NCBI GenBank assembly: GCA_900541585.1
Contig: UQKD01000022.1
Coordinates: 1-54,580, forward strand
Reading direction: 5' to 3'
DNA length: 54,580 nucleotides
Source of the DNA: an uncultured Alistipes sp.
Lineage (GTDB): Bacteria; Bacteroidota; Bacteroidia; Bacteroidales; Rikenellaceae
The translations under genes and the position numbers were made by a program. Under the pieces are notes generated by a model, which did not search any database, had not been told where the DNA came from, and was given only the letters and a program-made list of their open reading frames with translations. This document shows, piece by piece, positions 1 through 9,285 of the stretch (its first letter is position 1; every line of letters begins with the position of its first letter).

Positions 1-120
1 GGGCGCGTGCGCCCCCGCGAATAGGCGCCCGTTTCGAACGTTAGACGGGACGAAGCAGGCGGAGGCATCTGTCGGAGAGTTTTTGGTACTTTTTGCGGCC
101 AAAAAGTACAGAACCCTCCG
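1..120. repeat. Dispersed intergenic repeat with GTAC hairpin (left end)
   Basis: No gene is seen in the first 138 bases. A perfect 10-bp stem (GTACTTTTTG at 86-95, CAAAAAGTAC at 100-109, loop CGGC) lies just downstream of the TolC-like gene, which is read on the minus strand, so it may also end that operon. The block with GGCGCCCGTTT at about 22-35 followed by this hairpin recurs in inverted orientation at 54415-54502, which suggests a dispersed intergenic repeat. The element is cut by the window edge, so its full extent is unknown. Confidence 0.55.
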
Positions 121-138
121 CGGTACAGGGCGGTTATG

Positions 139-1497
139 CTACCATCCGCCGCCCAGCGCCTTGCAGAGCGTGACGTAGTTGATATACTGCTGCACGACGA
201 GATTGACGTGCGCCATCTGCGACTGGTAGAGACTGCGTTCGGCGTCGATCACGTCGAGGTAGTCGGACAGTCCGCTGCGGTAGAGCGCGCGGGTCATCGT
301 GGCGATGCGGTCGTTGGAGAGCACCAGTTCGCCCGTGCGCTCGGTCTGGCTGCGGTAGGTGGTGATGGCCACCAGCGCCTTTTCCACATCGGCGAACGCC
401 GTCAGCACGGTCTGCTCGTAGGTCTTGGCCGACTGGGTGTAGGCCGCCATCGCGGCCCGCTCGGCGTTGCGCAGCTTCCCGAATCCGAAAATCGGCTCGG
501 CTACGGAACCCAGGGCATCCCATGCCCAGGGGTTCGCCGCAGTTAAACCTTTGATTGAGCTGGATGCCACGCCTCCTTTGGCAGTCAGCGAGATGGACGG
601 GAATCGCGCGCTTCGGGCCTGCCCGGCCTGCGCCGCCGCCTGCAACATGTTGAAATGCGCCTCGCGGATGTCGGGGCGGCGTTTGAGCAGTTCCGAGGGC
701 AGCCCCACGGGAATGTCCGCGGGACGGTAGTCGGTCAGCAGTTGCAGCCCTGCTCCGGACAGCTGTGCCCGGGAGGGCGTCTCGCCCAGCAGAATTCCCA
801 TCGAGAGCCACGTCTGCTCCACGGCGCGGCAGTACTGCGGTATGTCTGCCTCGGCGGTGTAGACCAGGCTCCGGGCCTGCTCCAGCGCCACGCCGTCGGA
901 CATGCCGTAGCGGAACATCGAGTCGATCAGCGCGGCCGATTCGCGCCGCAGCCGGAGGGTCTGGCGGGCGATCGAGAGGTCGCGTTCATACTCCAGCAGG
1001 GTGAAGTAGGTCGTGGCGACCTCGGCGGCCAGCGAGAGCCTGACACCCGCCAAAGCCCATTCCGAGGCGGCGATTTCGGCTTTTGCGGCCCGTTTGGCGT
1101 TGCGCAGCGCCCCGAACAGCGACAGCTCCCACGAGAGAGTCGGCTCAACGGCATACGACTGCACGATCTTCGTCTCGGGCGTATATTCGCCCTCGGCGGT
1201 GGCTTCCGCGCCGATCTGCGGCAGGTATTGCGCCCTTACGGTCTTGAGGTTGGCCCGGGCCTGCTGGACGCGCGCGGCCGCCACGGCCACGTCGCGGTTG
1301 TTCTCCAGCGCCTGTTCGACCAGCGCATCGAGCGTCGTGTCGCAGAACAGTTCCCACCAGCGTTCGCCCACGCCCGTCGTGTCGGACGAGAAGCCCGCGC
1401 CGTAGACGTAACTTTCGGGCGCTGCGACCTGCGGCGGGTAGAATTTCGGGGTGCAGGCGGCCAGCAGCAGGGCGGCTATTATGATTTTCGTTTTCAT
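139..1497 (-). CDS. TolC/NodT-type outer membrane efflux lipoprotein
   Basis: This is the outer membrane channel of a tripartite efflux pump, 452 residues long. The chosen start gives a lipoprotein signal, MKTKIIIAALLLAAC, with the acylated cysteine at residue 15. It is followed by the two helical OEP repeats typical of the NodT family (for example DTTLDALVEQALENNRDVAVA near residue 50 and GLPSELLKRRPDIREA in the second half). The start codon overlaps the stop of the upstream RND pump gene by 4 nt (ATGA), which argues for translational coupling and fixes the start; a longer in-frame open frame upstream is only antisense-type noise. Family length is about 450-480 residues, so the gene looks complete. 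The exported substrate cannot be read from sequence. Confidence 0.93.
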   Translation of the reverse strand: MKTKIIIAALLLAACTPKFYPPQVAAPESYVYGAGFSSDTTGVGERWWELFCDTTLDALVEQALENNRDVAVAAARVQQARANLKTVRAQYLPQIGAEATAEGEYTPETKIVQSYAVEPTLSWELSLFGALRNAKRAAKAEIAASEWALAGVRLSLAAEVATTYFTLLEYERDLSIARQTLRLRRESAALIDSMFRYGMSDGVALEQARSLVYTAEADIPQYCRAVEQTWLSMGILLGETPSRAQLSGAGLQLLTDYRPADIPVGLPSELLKRRPDIREAHFNMLQAAAQAGQARSARFPSISLTAKGGVASSSIKGLTAANPWAWDALGSVAEPIFGFGKLRNAERAAMAAYTQSAKTYEQTVLTAFADVEKALVAITTYRSQTERTGELVLSNDRIATMTRALYRSGLSDYLDVIDAERSLYQSQMAHVNLVVQQYINYVTLCKALGGGW

Positions 1498-4400
1498 TGT
1501 GCTTCCTCCGTTTTTTGGCGTTCGCGGCGCTGTTCGAAGCGGCCGATCTTCCCGACGAAATAGTAGAGCGCGGGGTAGACGAAGATGCCCAGCAGCGTGG
1601 CGAAGAGCATGCCGCCCACGAGGGCCACGCCCATGATGTTGCGGGCCGTGGCGTAGACGCCGCTGGCGAAGACGAGCGGCATGACGCCCAGGATGAAGGC
1701 GAAGGCGGTCATGATGATGGGCCTTACGCGCAGCTTGGCAGCCCCGATGGCGGCATCCATCAGCGACGCGCCCTGCTCGCGGAACAGCCGGTCGGCGTAT
1801 TCGACGACCAGAATGGCGTTCTTGGCTGCCAGCCCGATCAGCATGACGAGCGAAATCTGCATGTAGATATCGTTGACGTACAGGCTGTTCATCAGGTGCG
1901 TGCCGCCGACGAACAGCACTGCGCCCAGCACCGCCACCGGAACGCTCATCAGGATCGCCAGCGGCAGTCCCCACGATTCGTAGAGGGCCGCCAGCGCGAG
2001 GAACACGAACACGAGGGCCAGCGCGTAGACCAGTCCTCCGGTCTTCGAGGCGTTGGCCTCCTGGTAGGAGGTTCCGCTCCACGCCGTGCCGATGTCGTCG
2101 GGCAGCACTTCGGCGGCCGTGGCGGTGATCTCCCGCATGACGGTCGTCGTCGAGGCCCGCGCCGCGGGGGTGACGGTGAGCGAGACGGAGCGGTAGAGGT
2201 TGAACTGCGAGACGTATTCCACGCCCACGGTGTCCGCGACCTCGACGAGCGACGCCACGGGAACGCTCTCGCCCGAGGCCGAAGTGACGTAGTAGCTGTC
2301 CAGCGACCGCCGGTCGAGGCGGTAGTCGGGTGCGGCCTGGATGTAGGTCTGGTAGAGTTTGCCGAAGCGTGTGAAATTGTTGATGTACGCGCCGCCCAGC
2401 AGGGTGGTCAGCTCGCCGTAGAGCGTCCCGAGGTCCACGCCGGCGGCCAGCGCCTGCTGCTTGTCGATACGCAGCCGCCGCTGGGGAACCCCGGCGTCGA
2501 ACTGCGTGGTGACCGAGGCGATCGCGGGATTTTTGCGCAGCGAATCCATCAGCCGCCCGGCGTTTTCCATCAGGTAGGCCGTGCCGCGCCCTTCGAGGTC
2601 CTGCACCTCGACCGAGACGCCCGAGGTGACGCCCAGTCCGGGAATCGAAGGCGGGATGAAGGCGTAGCATTCGGCCCCCGGAACCGCGACGTAAAGCTCT
2701 CCGGTGAGCCGCTGGGCGATCTGCATGGCCGAGAGTCTGCGGTCGGAGTAGTCGACGAGTTTGACGAAGATGATGCCGCTCGACGTCGAGGCGATGCCGG
2801 CCATCATGTTGAATCCCGCGGCGAACGACGTCGAGGCGACCTCGGGAAGCGTGCGGATCACGGCGTCGGCGTCGGCCATCGCCTGTCGGGTCACTTGCAG
2901 CGACGAGGCTTCGGGCGTCGAGACCATCACCATCACGTAGCCCTGATCCTCCTCGGGGAGGAATCCCGCGGGCAGTTTGCGCCACACGACGAAGATCACC
3001 CCGAGGACCACGGCCACGAACACGCCCGTGCGGGCGACGTGGCGCATCAGCGTCGGCGTGAAGGCCGTGTAACGGTCCATCTGCCGTGCGAACCAGCGGT
3101 TGAAGGCGGCGAAAAATCCCTTTTGCGACGGCTCCCGGCGTCGCAGCAGCAGGGCGCAGAGCGCCGGGGAGAGCGTCAGGGCGTTGAAGGCCGAGATGAC
3201 CACCGAAACGGCGATCGTCACCGAAAACTGCTGGAACAGCCGTCCCGTGATGCCGCCGGTGAACGACACGGGGATGAATACGGCCAGCAGCACGACCGTC
3301 GTGGCGACGATCGGCGAGGCCACGTTGCGCATGGCCTCCAGCGCCGCCTCGCGGGGTTTCATGCCCCGTTCGATATTGACCTGCGCGGCCTCGACGACGA
3401 CGATGGCGTCGTCGACCACAAGGCCGATGGCCAGCACCAGTCCCAGCAGCGAGATGATGTTGATGGAAAATCCCAGCAGCGGGAACAGCGCGAAGGCGCC
3501 GACGAGCGACACGGGGATCGCCACCAGGGGAATGACCGTCGCGCGCCAGTCCTGGAGGAAGAGGAAGATGATGAAGATGACGAGTATGAGGGCGATGACG
3601 AGCGTGCGGAAGATGTCCTTCACGCCGGCGTCGATGCTCGTGGTGCTGTCGACGATCGTGGCGGCCTCGACGCCGTCCGGAAACCGCTGCGAAAGGCGTT
3701 CCATCGCGGCCTTGACCTTGCCGCCCACGGCCACGGCGTTGCTGCCCGGCTGCTGGTAAATGACGATCATGGCCGTCGGGTCGCTCTCGTAGGACGAGCT
3801 TACGCCGTAGGTCTGGCTGCCGAGCGACACCTCGGCGATGTCGCCCAGACGGATCTGTTCGCCCGAGGAGGTGGTCCGCACGACGATGTCGGCGAACTCC
3901 GCGGCGGTGGAGATCTGCGGCGGCATGGTCACCGTATAGGTGTAGGCCACGCCGTCGGGAGCCGGCTCGGCGCCGAACTGCCCGGCAGGGTAGATGCCGC
4001 CCTGCTTCTCGATGGCGGCCGTCACCTCGCCGACGGCGATGCCGTAGTATTTCAGCACGTCGGGCCGCAGCCACACCCGCATGGCGTATTCGCCCGCGCC
4101 CATGATCGAGACCTTGCCCACGCCGTCGATCTTCAGCAGCTCGTTCTGGAGATTGATGTAGGCGTAATTCGAGAGGAACTCCCCGTCGTAGCGGCCGTCG
4201 CTGTGCAGCGAGTAGACCATCAGGAATCCCGTCATGGTCTTGCGTGTCGTGACCCCCTGCCGGGTGACCGTCGCGGGGAGTTCGGCCGTGGCCGACGAGA
4301 CGTTGTTCTGGGTGAAGATGGCGTCGAGGTCGGGGTCGGAGCCGATGTCGAAGGTGACCTGCAGGACCATCGAACCGTCGTTGGCCGAGGTGGCCTGCAT

Positions 4401-4631
4401 GTAGAGCATGTCGCTGACGCCCATCACGGCCTGGGCCACGGGCGTCGCCACGGCGTTGTTGACCGTCTCGGCGTCGGCGCCGTCGTAGGTGGCCGACACC
4501 TCCACGACCGGAGGCGTGATGTCGGGGTACTGTTCGATGGGCAGCCCCATGATCGAGATCAGGCCGACGAGCACGATGACGATGGCCAGCGAAATGGCGA
4601 AAATCGGGCGCGAAACAAAGAATTTTTCCAT
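1494..4631 (-). CDS. RND (HAE1/AcrB-type) efflux pump, inner membrane subunit
   Basis: This is a proton-driven multidrug exporter of 1045 residues, the normal length of the AcrB/MexB family. It begins with the classical MEKFFVSRPIFA amphipathic start and first transmembrane helix. The proton relay pair lies in TM4 at Asp407-Asp408 (GLVVDDAIVVVEA), matching AcrB numbering. It has the expected two repeats of a periplasmic porter domain followed by a transmembrane bundle; the second bundle contains AAKNAILVVEYA. It lies 4 nt downstream of the membrane fusion protein gene and overlaps the TolC-like gene by 4 nt, forming one operon. Substrates are unknown; antibiotics, bile acids or detergents would be typical for a gut anaerobe. 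Confidence 0.96.
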   Translation of the reverse strand: MEKFFVSRPIFAISLAIVIVLVGLISIMGLPIEQYPDITPPVVEVSATYDGADAETVNNAVATPVAQAVMGVSDMLYMQATSANDGSMVLQVTFDIGSDPDLDAIFTQNNVSSATAELPATVTRQGVTTRKTMTGFLMVYSLHSDGRYDGEFLSNYAYINLQNELLKIDGVGKVSIMGAGEYAMRVWLRPDVLKYYGIAVGEVTAAIEKQGGIYPAGQFGAEPAPDGVAYTYTVTMPPQISTAAEFADIVVRTTSSGEQIRLGDIAEVSLGSQTYGVSSSYESDPTAMIVIYQQPGSNAVAVGGKVKAAMERLSQRFPDGVEAATIVDSTTSIDAGVKDIFRTLVIALILVIFIIFLFLQDWRATVIPLVAIPVSLVGAFALFPLLGFSINIISLLGLVLAIGLVVDDAIVVVEAAQVNIERGMKPREAALEAMRNVASPIVATTVVLLAVFIPVSFTGGITGRLFQQFSVTIAVSVVISAFNALTLSPALCALLLRRREPSQKGFFAAFNRWFARQMDRYTAFTPTLMRHVARTGVFVAVVLGVIFVVWRKLPAGFLPEEDQGYVMVMVSTPEASSLQVTRQAMADADAVIRTLPEVASTSFAAGFNMMAGIASTSSGIIFVKLVDYSDRRLSAMQIAQRLTGELYVAVPGAECYAFIPPSIPGLGVTSGVSVEVQDLEGRGTAYLMENAGRLMDSLRKNPAIASVTTQFDAGVPQRRLRIDKQQALAAGVDLGTLYGELTTLLGGAYINNFTRFGKLYQTYIQAAPDYRLDRRSLDSYYVTSASGESVPVASLVEVADTVGVEYVSQFNLYRSVSLTVTPAARASTTTVMREITATAAEVLPDDIGTAWSGTSYQEANASKTGGLVYALALVFVFLALAALYESWGLPLAILMSVPVAVLGAVLFVGGTHLMNSLYVNDIYMQISLVMLIGLAAKNAILVVEYADRLFREQGASLMDAAIGAAKLRVRPIIMTAFAFILGVMPLVFASGVYATARNIMGVALVGGMLFATLLGIFVYPALYYFVGKIGRFEQRRERQKTEEAQ

Positions 4632-4635
4632 AGGA

Positions 4636-5808
4636 CTACCGTTTTTCGAGACGCTTGCCCGCCTGCTCCGCAGCGGCGGCCTGTTCGGTCCTCCGCGCAG
4701 TCGGGTTTTCGGGGATCACCTTTGCGCCGTCGTGCAGTTTCTGCTGCCCGGCGACCACGACCCGTTCGCCCCGGTCGAGTCCCTCGTCGATGCACCACAT
4801 CGCGCCGTAGGTGTCGCCCGGGGTGACGCGGCGGTAGTGCACCGTGCTGTCGGCCTCCACGACCCACACCGACGCGATGTCCTGCGTCTGGCTCACGGCC
4901 TGCTGGGGCACGACGACGCGCGGCCGCACAGGGCCCACGCTGGCCTCCACGCGGGCGAACTGTCCGGGTTTCAGCGTCTCGTCGGGATTGGGGAACATCA
5001 CCACCACGACGAGCGTCCCGGTGGTCGACGAGACATCCTTGCGCGTGTAGTCGTAGATTCCTCCGAGCGGGTATCGCGAGCCGTCGGCCAGCACGAGACG
5101 GATGTCCGACAGCAGCCCTTCGTTGTCGTAGATCGAAGTCCGGTCGCCCGCATAGCGCAGGTACTGCGACATCGGAATCGCCACGTCGACCGTCAGCGTG
5201 TCGATGTTCGACACGGTCGTCAGCACGCTGAACTGCGTGCCGGGACCCACGTAGTCGCCCACGTGCGCCGCCGTGTGCTCGATGATGCCGTCGATGGGCG
5301 AGCGCAGCTCGGTGTATCCCACGTTCATGCGGGCGTTGCGCAGCGACTGCTCCGCCGAGCGCACCGAGGCCTCGGCGGCCTTCCATTGGGCCGTGTACTG
5401 GTCCAGCTGCGACTGGCTGATGGCGTCGATGCGCGCCAGCGGCACGGCGCGGTCGTAGTTGTTGCGGGCCTCGAGGGCCTGCGCACGGGCCGATTCGAGT
5501 TCGGCTTCGGCCGCCAGCATCGAGGTCGACAGCTGGTCGGGGTCGATGGTGAACAGCAGCTGGCCGCGCCGTACGGGCATGCCGTTGCCGTATTGCTTCG
5601 ACGAGAGGTAGCCGTTCACGCGCGGCTGGATCACGGCGTCGAAGTTGCTCGCGAGGTAACCGATGAAACTCATGCGGTTGGGTACGCTGTCGACGGCGGC
5701 TTCGGCCACCCCGACCCGCAGGGGAGGCGCCGCCTGTTTCGGCGTATGTTGCGCGCAGCCCGTGAGGAGCGCGGCGAAAAGACATGCGGCGGGAAAAAGT
5801 CTGTCCAT
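4636..5808 (-). CDS. RND efflux membrane fusion protein (periplasmic adaptor)
   Basis: This is the adaptor that links the RND pump to the outer membrane channel, 390 residues long. A lipoprotein signal ends at LLTGC with Cys18. The next part, VIQPRVNGYLSSKQYGNGMPVRRGQLLFTID, is the split lipoyl (barrel-sandwich) hairpin entry (quoted in parts: VIQPRVNGYL, then VRRGQLLFTID). A coiled-coil hairpin of about residues 95-160 follows, then the return lipoyl strand (ELRSPIDGIIEHT), the beta-barrel and the membrane-proximal domain. First gene of the three-gene pump operon. No convincing promoter could be fixed upstream, and no adjacent TetR or AraC-type regulator is present in the window. Confidence 0.94.
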   Translation of the reverse strand: MDRLFPAACLFAALLTGCAQHTPKQAAPPLRVGVAEAAVDSVPNRMSFIGYLASNFDAVIQPRVNGYLSSKQYGNGMPVRRGQLLFTIDPDQLSTSMLAAEAELESARAQALEARNNYDRAVPLARIDAISQSQLDQYTAQWKAAEASVRSAEQSLRNARMNVGYTELRSPIDGIIEHTAAHVGDYVGPGTQFSVLTTVSNIDTLTVDVAIPMSQYLRYAGDRTSIYDNEGLLSDIRLVLADGSRYPLGGIYDYTRKDVSSTTGTLVVVVMFPNPDETLKPGQFARVEASVGPVRPRVVVPQQAVSQTQDIASVWVVEADSTVHYRRVTPGDTYGAMWCIDEGLDRGERVVVAGQQKLHDGAKVIPENPTARRTEQAAAAEQAGKRLEKR

Positions 5809-5929
5809 AAGGGTATGTTTTACCCCGCAGGAAAGGCAAAAAACGTACCGTCAGCCCCTTGAAATAGGGTTTTTCCTGCAAAAAAAACTGTTTTTCCCGT
5901 TCCGAATGATGTTGTTTAGAATATTTTTA

Positions 5930-5937
5930 TATCTTTG
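5930..5937 (+). promoter_or_regulatory. Promoter -7 element of the histone H1-like gene
   Basis: TATCTTTG matches the Bacteroidetes -7 consensus TAnnTTTG. Transcription would start near 5943, giving a leader of about 29 nt. A TTG at 5912-5914 is the nearest -33 candidate, but its spacing (15 nt) is shorter than usual. Confidence 0.55.
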
Positions 5938-5971
5938 CGTTGATAACAAACCCAATTTAACAAATAAAACT

Positions 5972-6145
5972 ATGAAAGAATTAGTAGAAAAGATCAACGC
6001 AGAGTTTGAGGTGTTTGCAGCCAACGCAGCTGCCCAGGTAGAGAAGAACAACAAGGCTGCCGGCACGCGCGCCCGCAAATCGGCTCTCGAAATTTCGAAG
6101 CTGATGAAGGAGTTCCGCAAGGTTTCCGTAGAAGCTGCGAAATAA
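5972..6145 (+). CDS. Small histone H1-like protein
   Basis: The product has 57 residues, MKELVEKINAEFEVFAANAA at the N-terminus, then a lysine/arginine/alanine-rich tail with NNKAAGTRARKSALEISKL. This composition and start resemble the small histone H1-like (Hc1-type) proteins found throughout Bacteroidales; those are thought to be nucleoid-associated, but that role is inferred from the family. It is monocistronic, with its own -7 element at 5930-5937 and a strong hairpin 15 nt after its stop. An upstream in-frame extension exists, but it would run through the promoter, so the ATG at 5972 is preferred. The divergent neighbour is the efflux operon. Confidence 0.85.
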   Translation: MKELVEKINAEFEVFAANAAAQVEKNNKAAGTRARKSALEISKLMKEFRKVSVEAAK

Positions 6146-6160
6146 TTGAGTTCCGCACAA

Positions 6161-6194
6161 CGATAAAGGCTGTCCTTCGGGGCAGCCTTTATCG
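6161..6194 (+). terminator. UUCG-loop hairpin terminator after the histone-like gene
   Basis: A 15-bp stem (with one G-U pair) closes on a TTCG tetraloop: arm CGATAAAGGCTGTCC, loop TTCG, arm GGGCAGCCTTTATCG. It is followed by TTTCCGGTTTT. It lies 15 nt after the stop codon of the small gene. Confidence 0.85.
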
Positions 6195-6230
6195 TTTCCG
6201 GTTTTATAGGGCGTCTTCGCACTTGCTCTC

Positions 6231-6275
6231 ACGCGGTACGAATGGGTGTTTTTATACTGCCCATCCGTGCCGCGT
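6231..6275. terminator. Imperfect inverted repeat after the phosphoethanolamine transferase gene
   Basis: The arms ACGCGGTACGAATGGG (6231-6246) and CCCATCCGTGCCGCGT (6260-6275) pair over 16 positions with two mismatches around a 13-nt T-rich loop. It lies downstream of the minus-strand eptA-type gene and could end that operon, but no clear U tract follows, so the call is tentative. Confidence 0.4.
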
Positions 6276-6350
6276 TTCGTTCAGGCGCGAATAGGCGTCT
6301 CTGAAATCGAAAACGGGGGATGTGCGGAAATAGCCGCCTGAAATCGGAAC

Positions 6351-8072
6351 CTAAAGTTCGATTCCGTATCTCCGGAACACCTCCATGTCCTCGTGCCGCA
6401 GGCCCGTCTTGCGGAAGGGCACGGCTTCGTTGTGGTCGTTCAGGTAGCGGCGCGGAGCCGTGCGGTCGAAATCGGGGCTTACGAGCGAGACCTTCGTCGT
6501 GAGGAACCGTCCGCGGATCGAAGCCATGTCGGCCATCGTGTGAAACAGCGCGTGGGTCGTCGCGGGAGCCGTCTCGTTGGCCTCGGCGGCGGCGGCCTTT
6601 TCGGGGAAATGGGTCCGGTAATCCTCCGAGAACCAGGCCAGCGACGCCACGTAGAGCTGATAGGCCGTCGTCGTGGGCGAGGCGTGCAGGAAGCGTTCGC
6701 GGTCGTCGTCGATCAGGTCCTCGCCGTGGTCCGCGCAGTAGAGCAGGGCCGATGAAGTGCCTTTCAGCGACCGCAGGTAATCAATGGTCTGCGCGAGGAA
6801 ATAATCCGTGTAACGGATCGAGTTGTCGTAGGCGTTGACGAGCATCGGACGGTGCTGCCGGGCGATCGCCACGTCGTTGTCGGGCTGGAAATGGGCGAAC
6901 TCGCGCGGATAGCGCTGGTGGTAGCTGAAGTGCGAACCGTAGCAGTGGAGCACGAAAAGGAGTTTCTGCGACGTGCTTCTTTCGAGCGCCTTGCGCATCT
7001 CGTCGAGCAGCTGCGTGTCGTGGCGCGGCGAGCGGATGTAGATCACGTGCTTGGCGTCGTGGGCCAGGTGGTCGATCATCGCGCCCTGCGGCGACTGGTT
7101 GGAGATGAACCACGTGTCGAATCCCGCCTCGTTGAAGAGCGCCGGAAGGCCCTTGCGGCGGTACAGCTCCTCATGTTCGTCGGTGGCTACGGACGAAAGG
7201 ATCAGCGGCACGCTCTTGTGGGTGGTGTTGCTCTGGGTCAGCACGTCACGGAAAACCACCAGGTCGCCGACCCTGGAAAGCAGGGGATTGGTCTCCCGCT
7301 CGTAGCCGTAGAGCTGCCAGTTCATCGCGCGCGCCGCTTCACCTATAATATATACGTAGACCTCGCGTCCCGGGGCTTCGGCCGTGCGTTCGGCCTCGTA
7401 GGTGAATCCCCCGGAGGTTTTGTGGAAGTTGTACGATTTGCGGAACTCCGAGCCGCTCAACCCGAGGTTATACATGATGTTGAGCGGGAAAATCTCGTCG
7501 CGCAGCACGTGCCGCTCCTCGCTGACGCGGTAGGCGGGCCACAGGGCCAGCAGGCCCACGGCGAAGAGCGCCGCACCGGTCAGGCCGATGTTCATGCGCG
7601 CCGTGCGCGTGATGTAGCGTTTGTGTCCGATCTCGCGGGCCGCGAGCCACAGCAGCGGCAGGTAGATGACGCAGACCAGGATCACCGACGGATAGATGTT
7701 GCCCAGCAGTTCGCCCGCCTCGCCAGGATTGGTCGTCAGCAGGTTGGTGAACATGTCCGTGGCGATGATCGAATTGCCGAACAGGTACAGCAGCACGATC
7801 TGGAAGGCGCAGAAGAAGATGAACGGAAAGGCCAGCCAGATCATCACGCCCGAGCGCCGCAGCGCCACGCTCCACATCATGTAGAATCCCAGCGGCATGA
7901 GGATCAGCGCCTCGACGGTCCACACCGAGTAGGGTTCCGTATTGGCCAGCACGCAGTTGGGGATGATCAGCGCCACGAAGAAGTAGACCGTCAGCAGCGT
8001 CGTGAAACGGCTGCGGGTCTTGACCACCCTCCGGCGGTTCGTCTTGTTCGTGTTATTCGGATCGGCACTCAT
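6351..8072 (-). CDS. EptA-type phosphoethanolamine transferase
   Basis: This inner-membrane enzyme is expected to move phosphoethanolamine from phosphatidylethanolamine to lipid A phosphates. It has 573 residues. The N-terminal third holds about five transmembrane helices (roughly residues 24-180), and the rest is a periplasmic alkaline-phosphatase-fold domain. Family residues visible are Glu245 in GEAARAMNWQLYGY, the nucleophile threonine in QSNTTHKSVPL (Thr283/284), His449 and Asp448 in DHGED, and the HCYGSHFSYHQRYP motif near 376-389. It is the last gene of a three-gene operon, 10 nt after the barrel protein. In Bacteroidales such enzymes or the 4'-phosphatase LpxF set polymyxin resistance; the acceptor here is inferred, not shown. 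Confidence 0.9.
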   Translation of the reverse strand: MSADPNNTNKTNRRRVVKTRSRFTTLLTVYFFVALIIPNCVLANTEPYSVWTVEALILMPLGFYMMWSVALRRSGVMIWLAFPFIFFCAFQIVLLYLFGNSIIATDMFTNLLTTNPGEAGELLGNIYPSVILVCVIYLPLLWLAAREIGHKRYITRTARMNIGLTGAALFAVGLLALWPAYRVSEERHVLRDEIFPLNIMYNLGLSGSEFRKSYNFHKTSGGFTYEAERTAEAPGREVYVYIIGEAARAMNWQLYGYERETNPLLSRVGDLVVFRDVLTQSNTTHKSVPLILSSVATDEHEELYRRKGLPALFNEAGFDTWFISNQSPQGAMIDHLAHDAKHVIYIRSPRHDTQLLDEMRKALERSTSQKLLFVLHCYGSHFSYHQRYPREFAHFQPDNDVAIARQHRPMLVNAYDNSIRYTDYFLAQTIDYLRSLKGTSSALLYCADHGEDLIDDDRERFLHASPTTTAYQLYVASLAWFSEDYRTHFPEKAAAAEANETAPATTHALFHTMADMASIRGRFLTTKVSLVSPDFDRTAPRRYLNDHNEAVPFRKTGLRHEDMEVFRRYGIEL

Positions 8073-8082
8073 AAAAACTATC

Positions 8083-9279
8083 TTAAAAAGCCTCGTTGAT
8101 GTTCAGCAGGAATCCGCTCGTTTTCTTGCCGAATCCGTAGTCGAGGCGCACGTTCACCCGTTTTTTCAGTTCCCACCGGAAGCCTGCGCCGTAGTTGGGC
8201 AGCGTCTGCGACCAGTCGAATCGCGACAGCGAGGGAAAAACGTTGCCCGCGCCGCCCCATACCGCGCATCCGATCCGCCGCCAGATGCGCTGGCGCAGTT
8301 CGACCTGCACGGTGATCATATCGTTGTCCGTATAGCGGCCCTGGTAGTAGCCGCGCATCCGCTGGCCCCCGCCCATGCGGGCGAGCATCGGCCACGGAGT
8401 GCCGTCGGAATTGAATACCGCATACAGATCGGCGGCCAGGATACCGCCCTTCCAGACCTGCCGGTAGGCGTCGGCCGTGAAGGTCGAGCGCCACAGCGTC
8501 TTGCCGCAGTTGCCCAGCCCTTTGGGGAACAGCGTCTCCTGGAAACTCACGTAGATGCCCCGGAACGGATTGGGGATGAAGTCGCGCGAGTCGTATTCCA
8601 GAATTGCGCCGACGCCCGTGGCGGTGTATTTCAGCTTTTCCCCGCGCAGGTATTCCGGCTCGGAGAATTTCAGCCCCCGGGTATGCTCGAAACTCACCAG
8701 TCCCCCGATGTAGGCGTGGGGCAGGAACTCGTGCAGGTAACGCCCTTCGACCAGATAACGCTTTTCGGAGTAGGTGCTCTCGGGGTTGTGACGCCCGGCG
8801 TCGTAGCCGATGCCCCAGAAACTGCGGGGCGCCGAGGCGAACATCACCGTATAGTTTATGCGGCGTTTGTTGTGCGAGAAAATGTTGTTTCCCGTCACGC
8901 CCAGCGCATAGAACCCCGATACCGAGACGTTGCCGAAGATCGAGACGTCGGACGGCGCCGTGATCGAGTCCGTGCGGTCGAGGCGGTAGAGTCCCGCCGC
9001 CAGCAGGCCGATGCCGAAACTCGTATTCTTCGAGTAGCTGGGACCTCCGGCGAAGGTGAAGTCGATCTTCTTCTCGAAGGTCTTGTCGGTGGTCGACTCC
9101 CCGAAGTAATCAACGACGCGCCGCAGGAAGGGTTTCTTTTCGGGAGCCTGCGGCGGCAGCGGGGTGTAGGAGTAGCGGAGCGTGTCGCCGTCGGAGGAGC
9201 GGATAGCGGTCTCCTGGGCATGCGCCGTGAGGCGTATGCCCGCGCTTATGAGCAGCAGAACGGCGAGGCGGCGCAGCAT
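8083..9279 (-). CDS. BamA/TamA-superfamily outer membrane beta-barrel protein
   Basis: The product has 398 residues with a signal peptide (MLRRLAVLLLISAGIRLTAHAQ). The body is rich in alternating aromatic strands and belongs to the surface-antigen (D15, PF01103) superfamily. The conserved loop-6 motif is visible as MRGYYQG near residue 307, and the chain ends in phenylalanine like most barrels inserted by the Bam machine. It lacks POTRA domains: only about 60 residues precede the barrel, so it is not the housekeeping BamA. It sits 6 nt after a YtfJ-like gene and 10 nt before the phosphoethanolamine transferase, suggesting a joint role in envelope upkeep. Its actual cargo or lipid substrate is unknown. 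Confidence 0.85.
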   Translation of the reverse strand: MLRRLAVLLLISAGIRLTAHAQETAIRSSDGDTLRYSYTPLPPQAPEKKPFLRRVVDYFGESTTDKTFEKKIDFTFAGGPSYSKNTSFGIGLLAAGLYRLDRTDSITAPSDVSIFGNVSVSGFYALGVTGNNIFSHNKRRINYTVMFASAPRSFWGIGYDAGRHNPESTYSEKRYLVEGRYLHEFLPHAYIGGLVSFEHTRGLKFSEPEYLRGEKLKYTATGVGAILEYDSRDFIPNPFRGIYVSFQETLFPKGLGNCGKTLWRSTFTADAYRQVWKGGILAADLYAVFNSDGTPWPMLARMGGGQRMRGYYQGRYTDNDMITVQVELRQRIWRRIGCAVWGGAGNVFPSLSRFDWSQTLPNYGAGFRWELKKRVNVRLDYGFGKKTSGFLLNINEAF

Positions 9280-9285
9280 CCGGGC

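Noticed and set aside
1498..4074. Apparent N-terminal extension of the TolC-like protein to about 1300 residues
   Set aside because: The extension reads an alternative frame of the pump gene. The lipoprotein signal at 1497 and the ATGA overlap fix the real start.
1497..4826. Very long open frame (over 1100 codons) on the plus strand opposite the RND pump gene
   Set aside because: Its product is rich in His, Arg, Asp and Gly with no domain, and it mirrors codons of the true gene. GC-rich genes commonly leave such antisense frames open.
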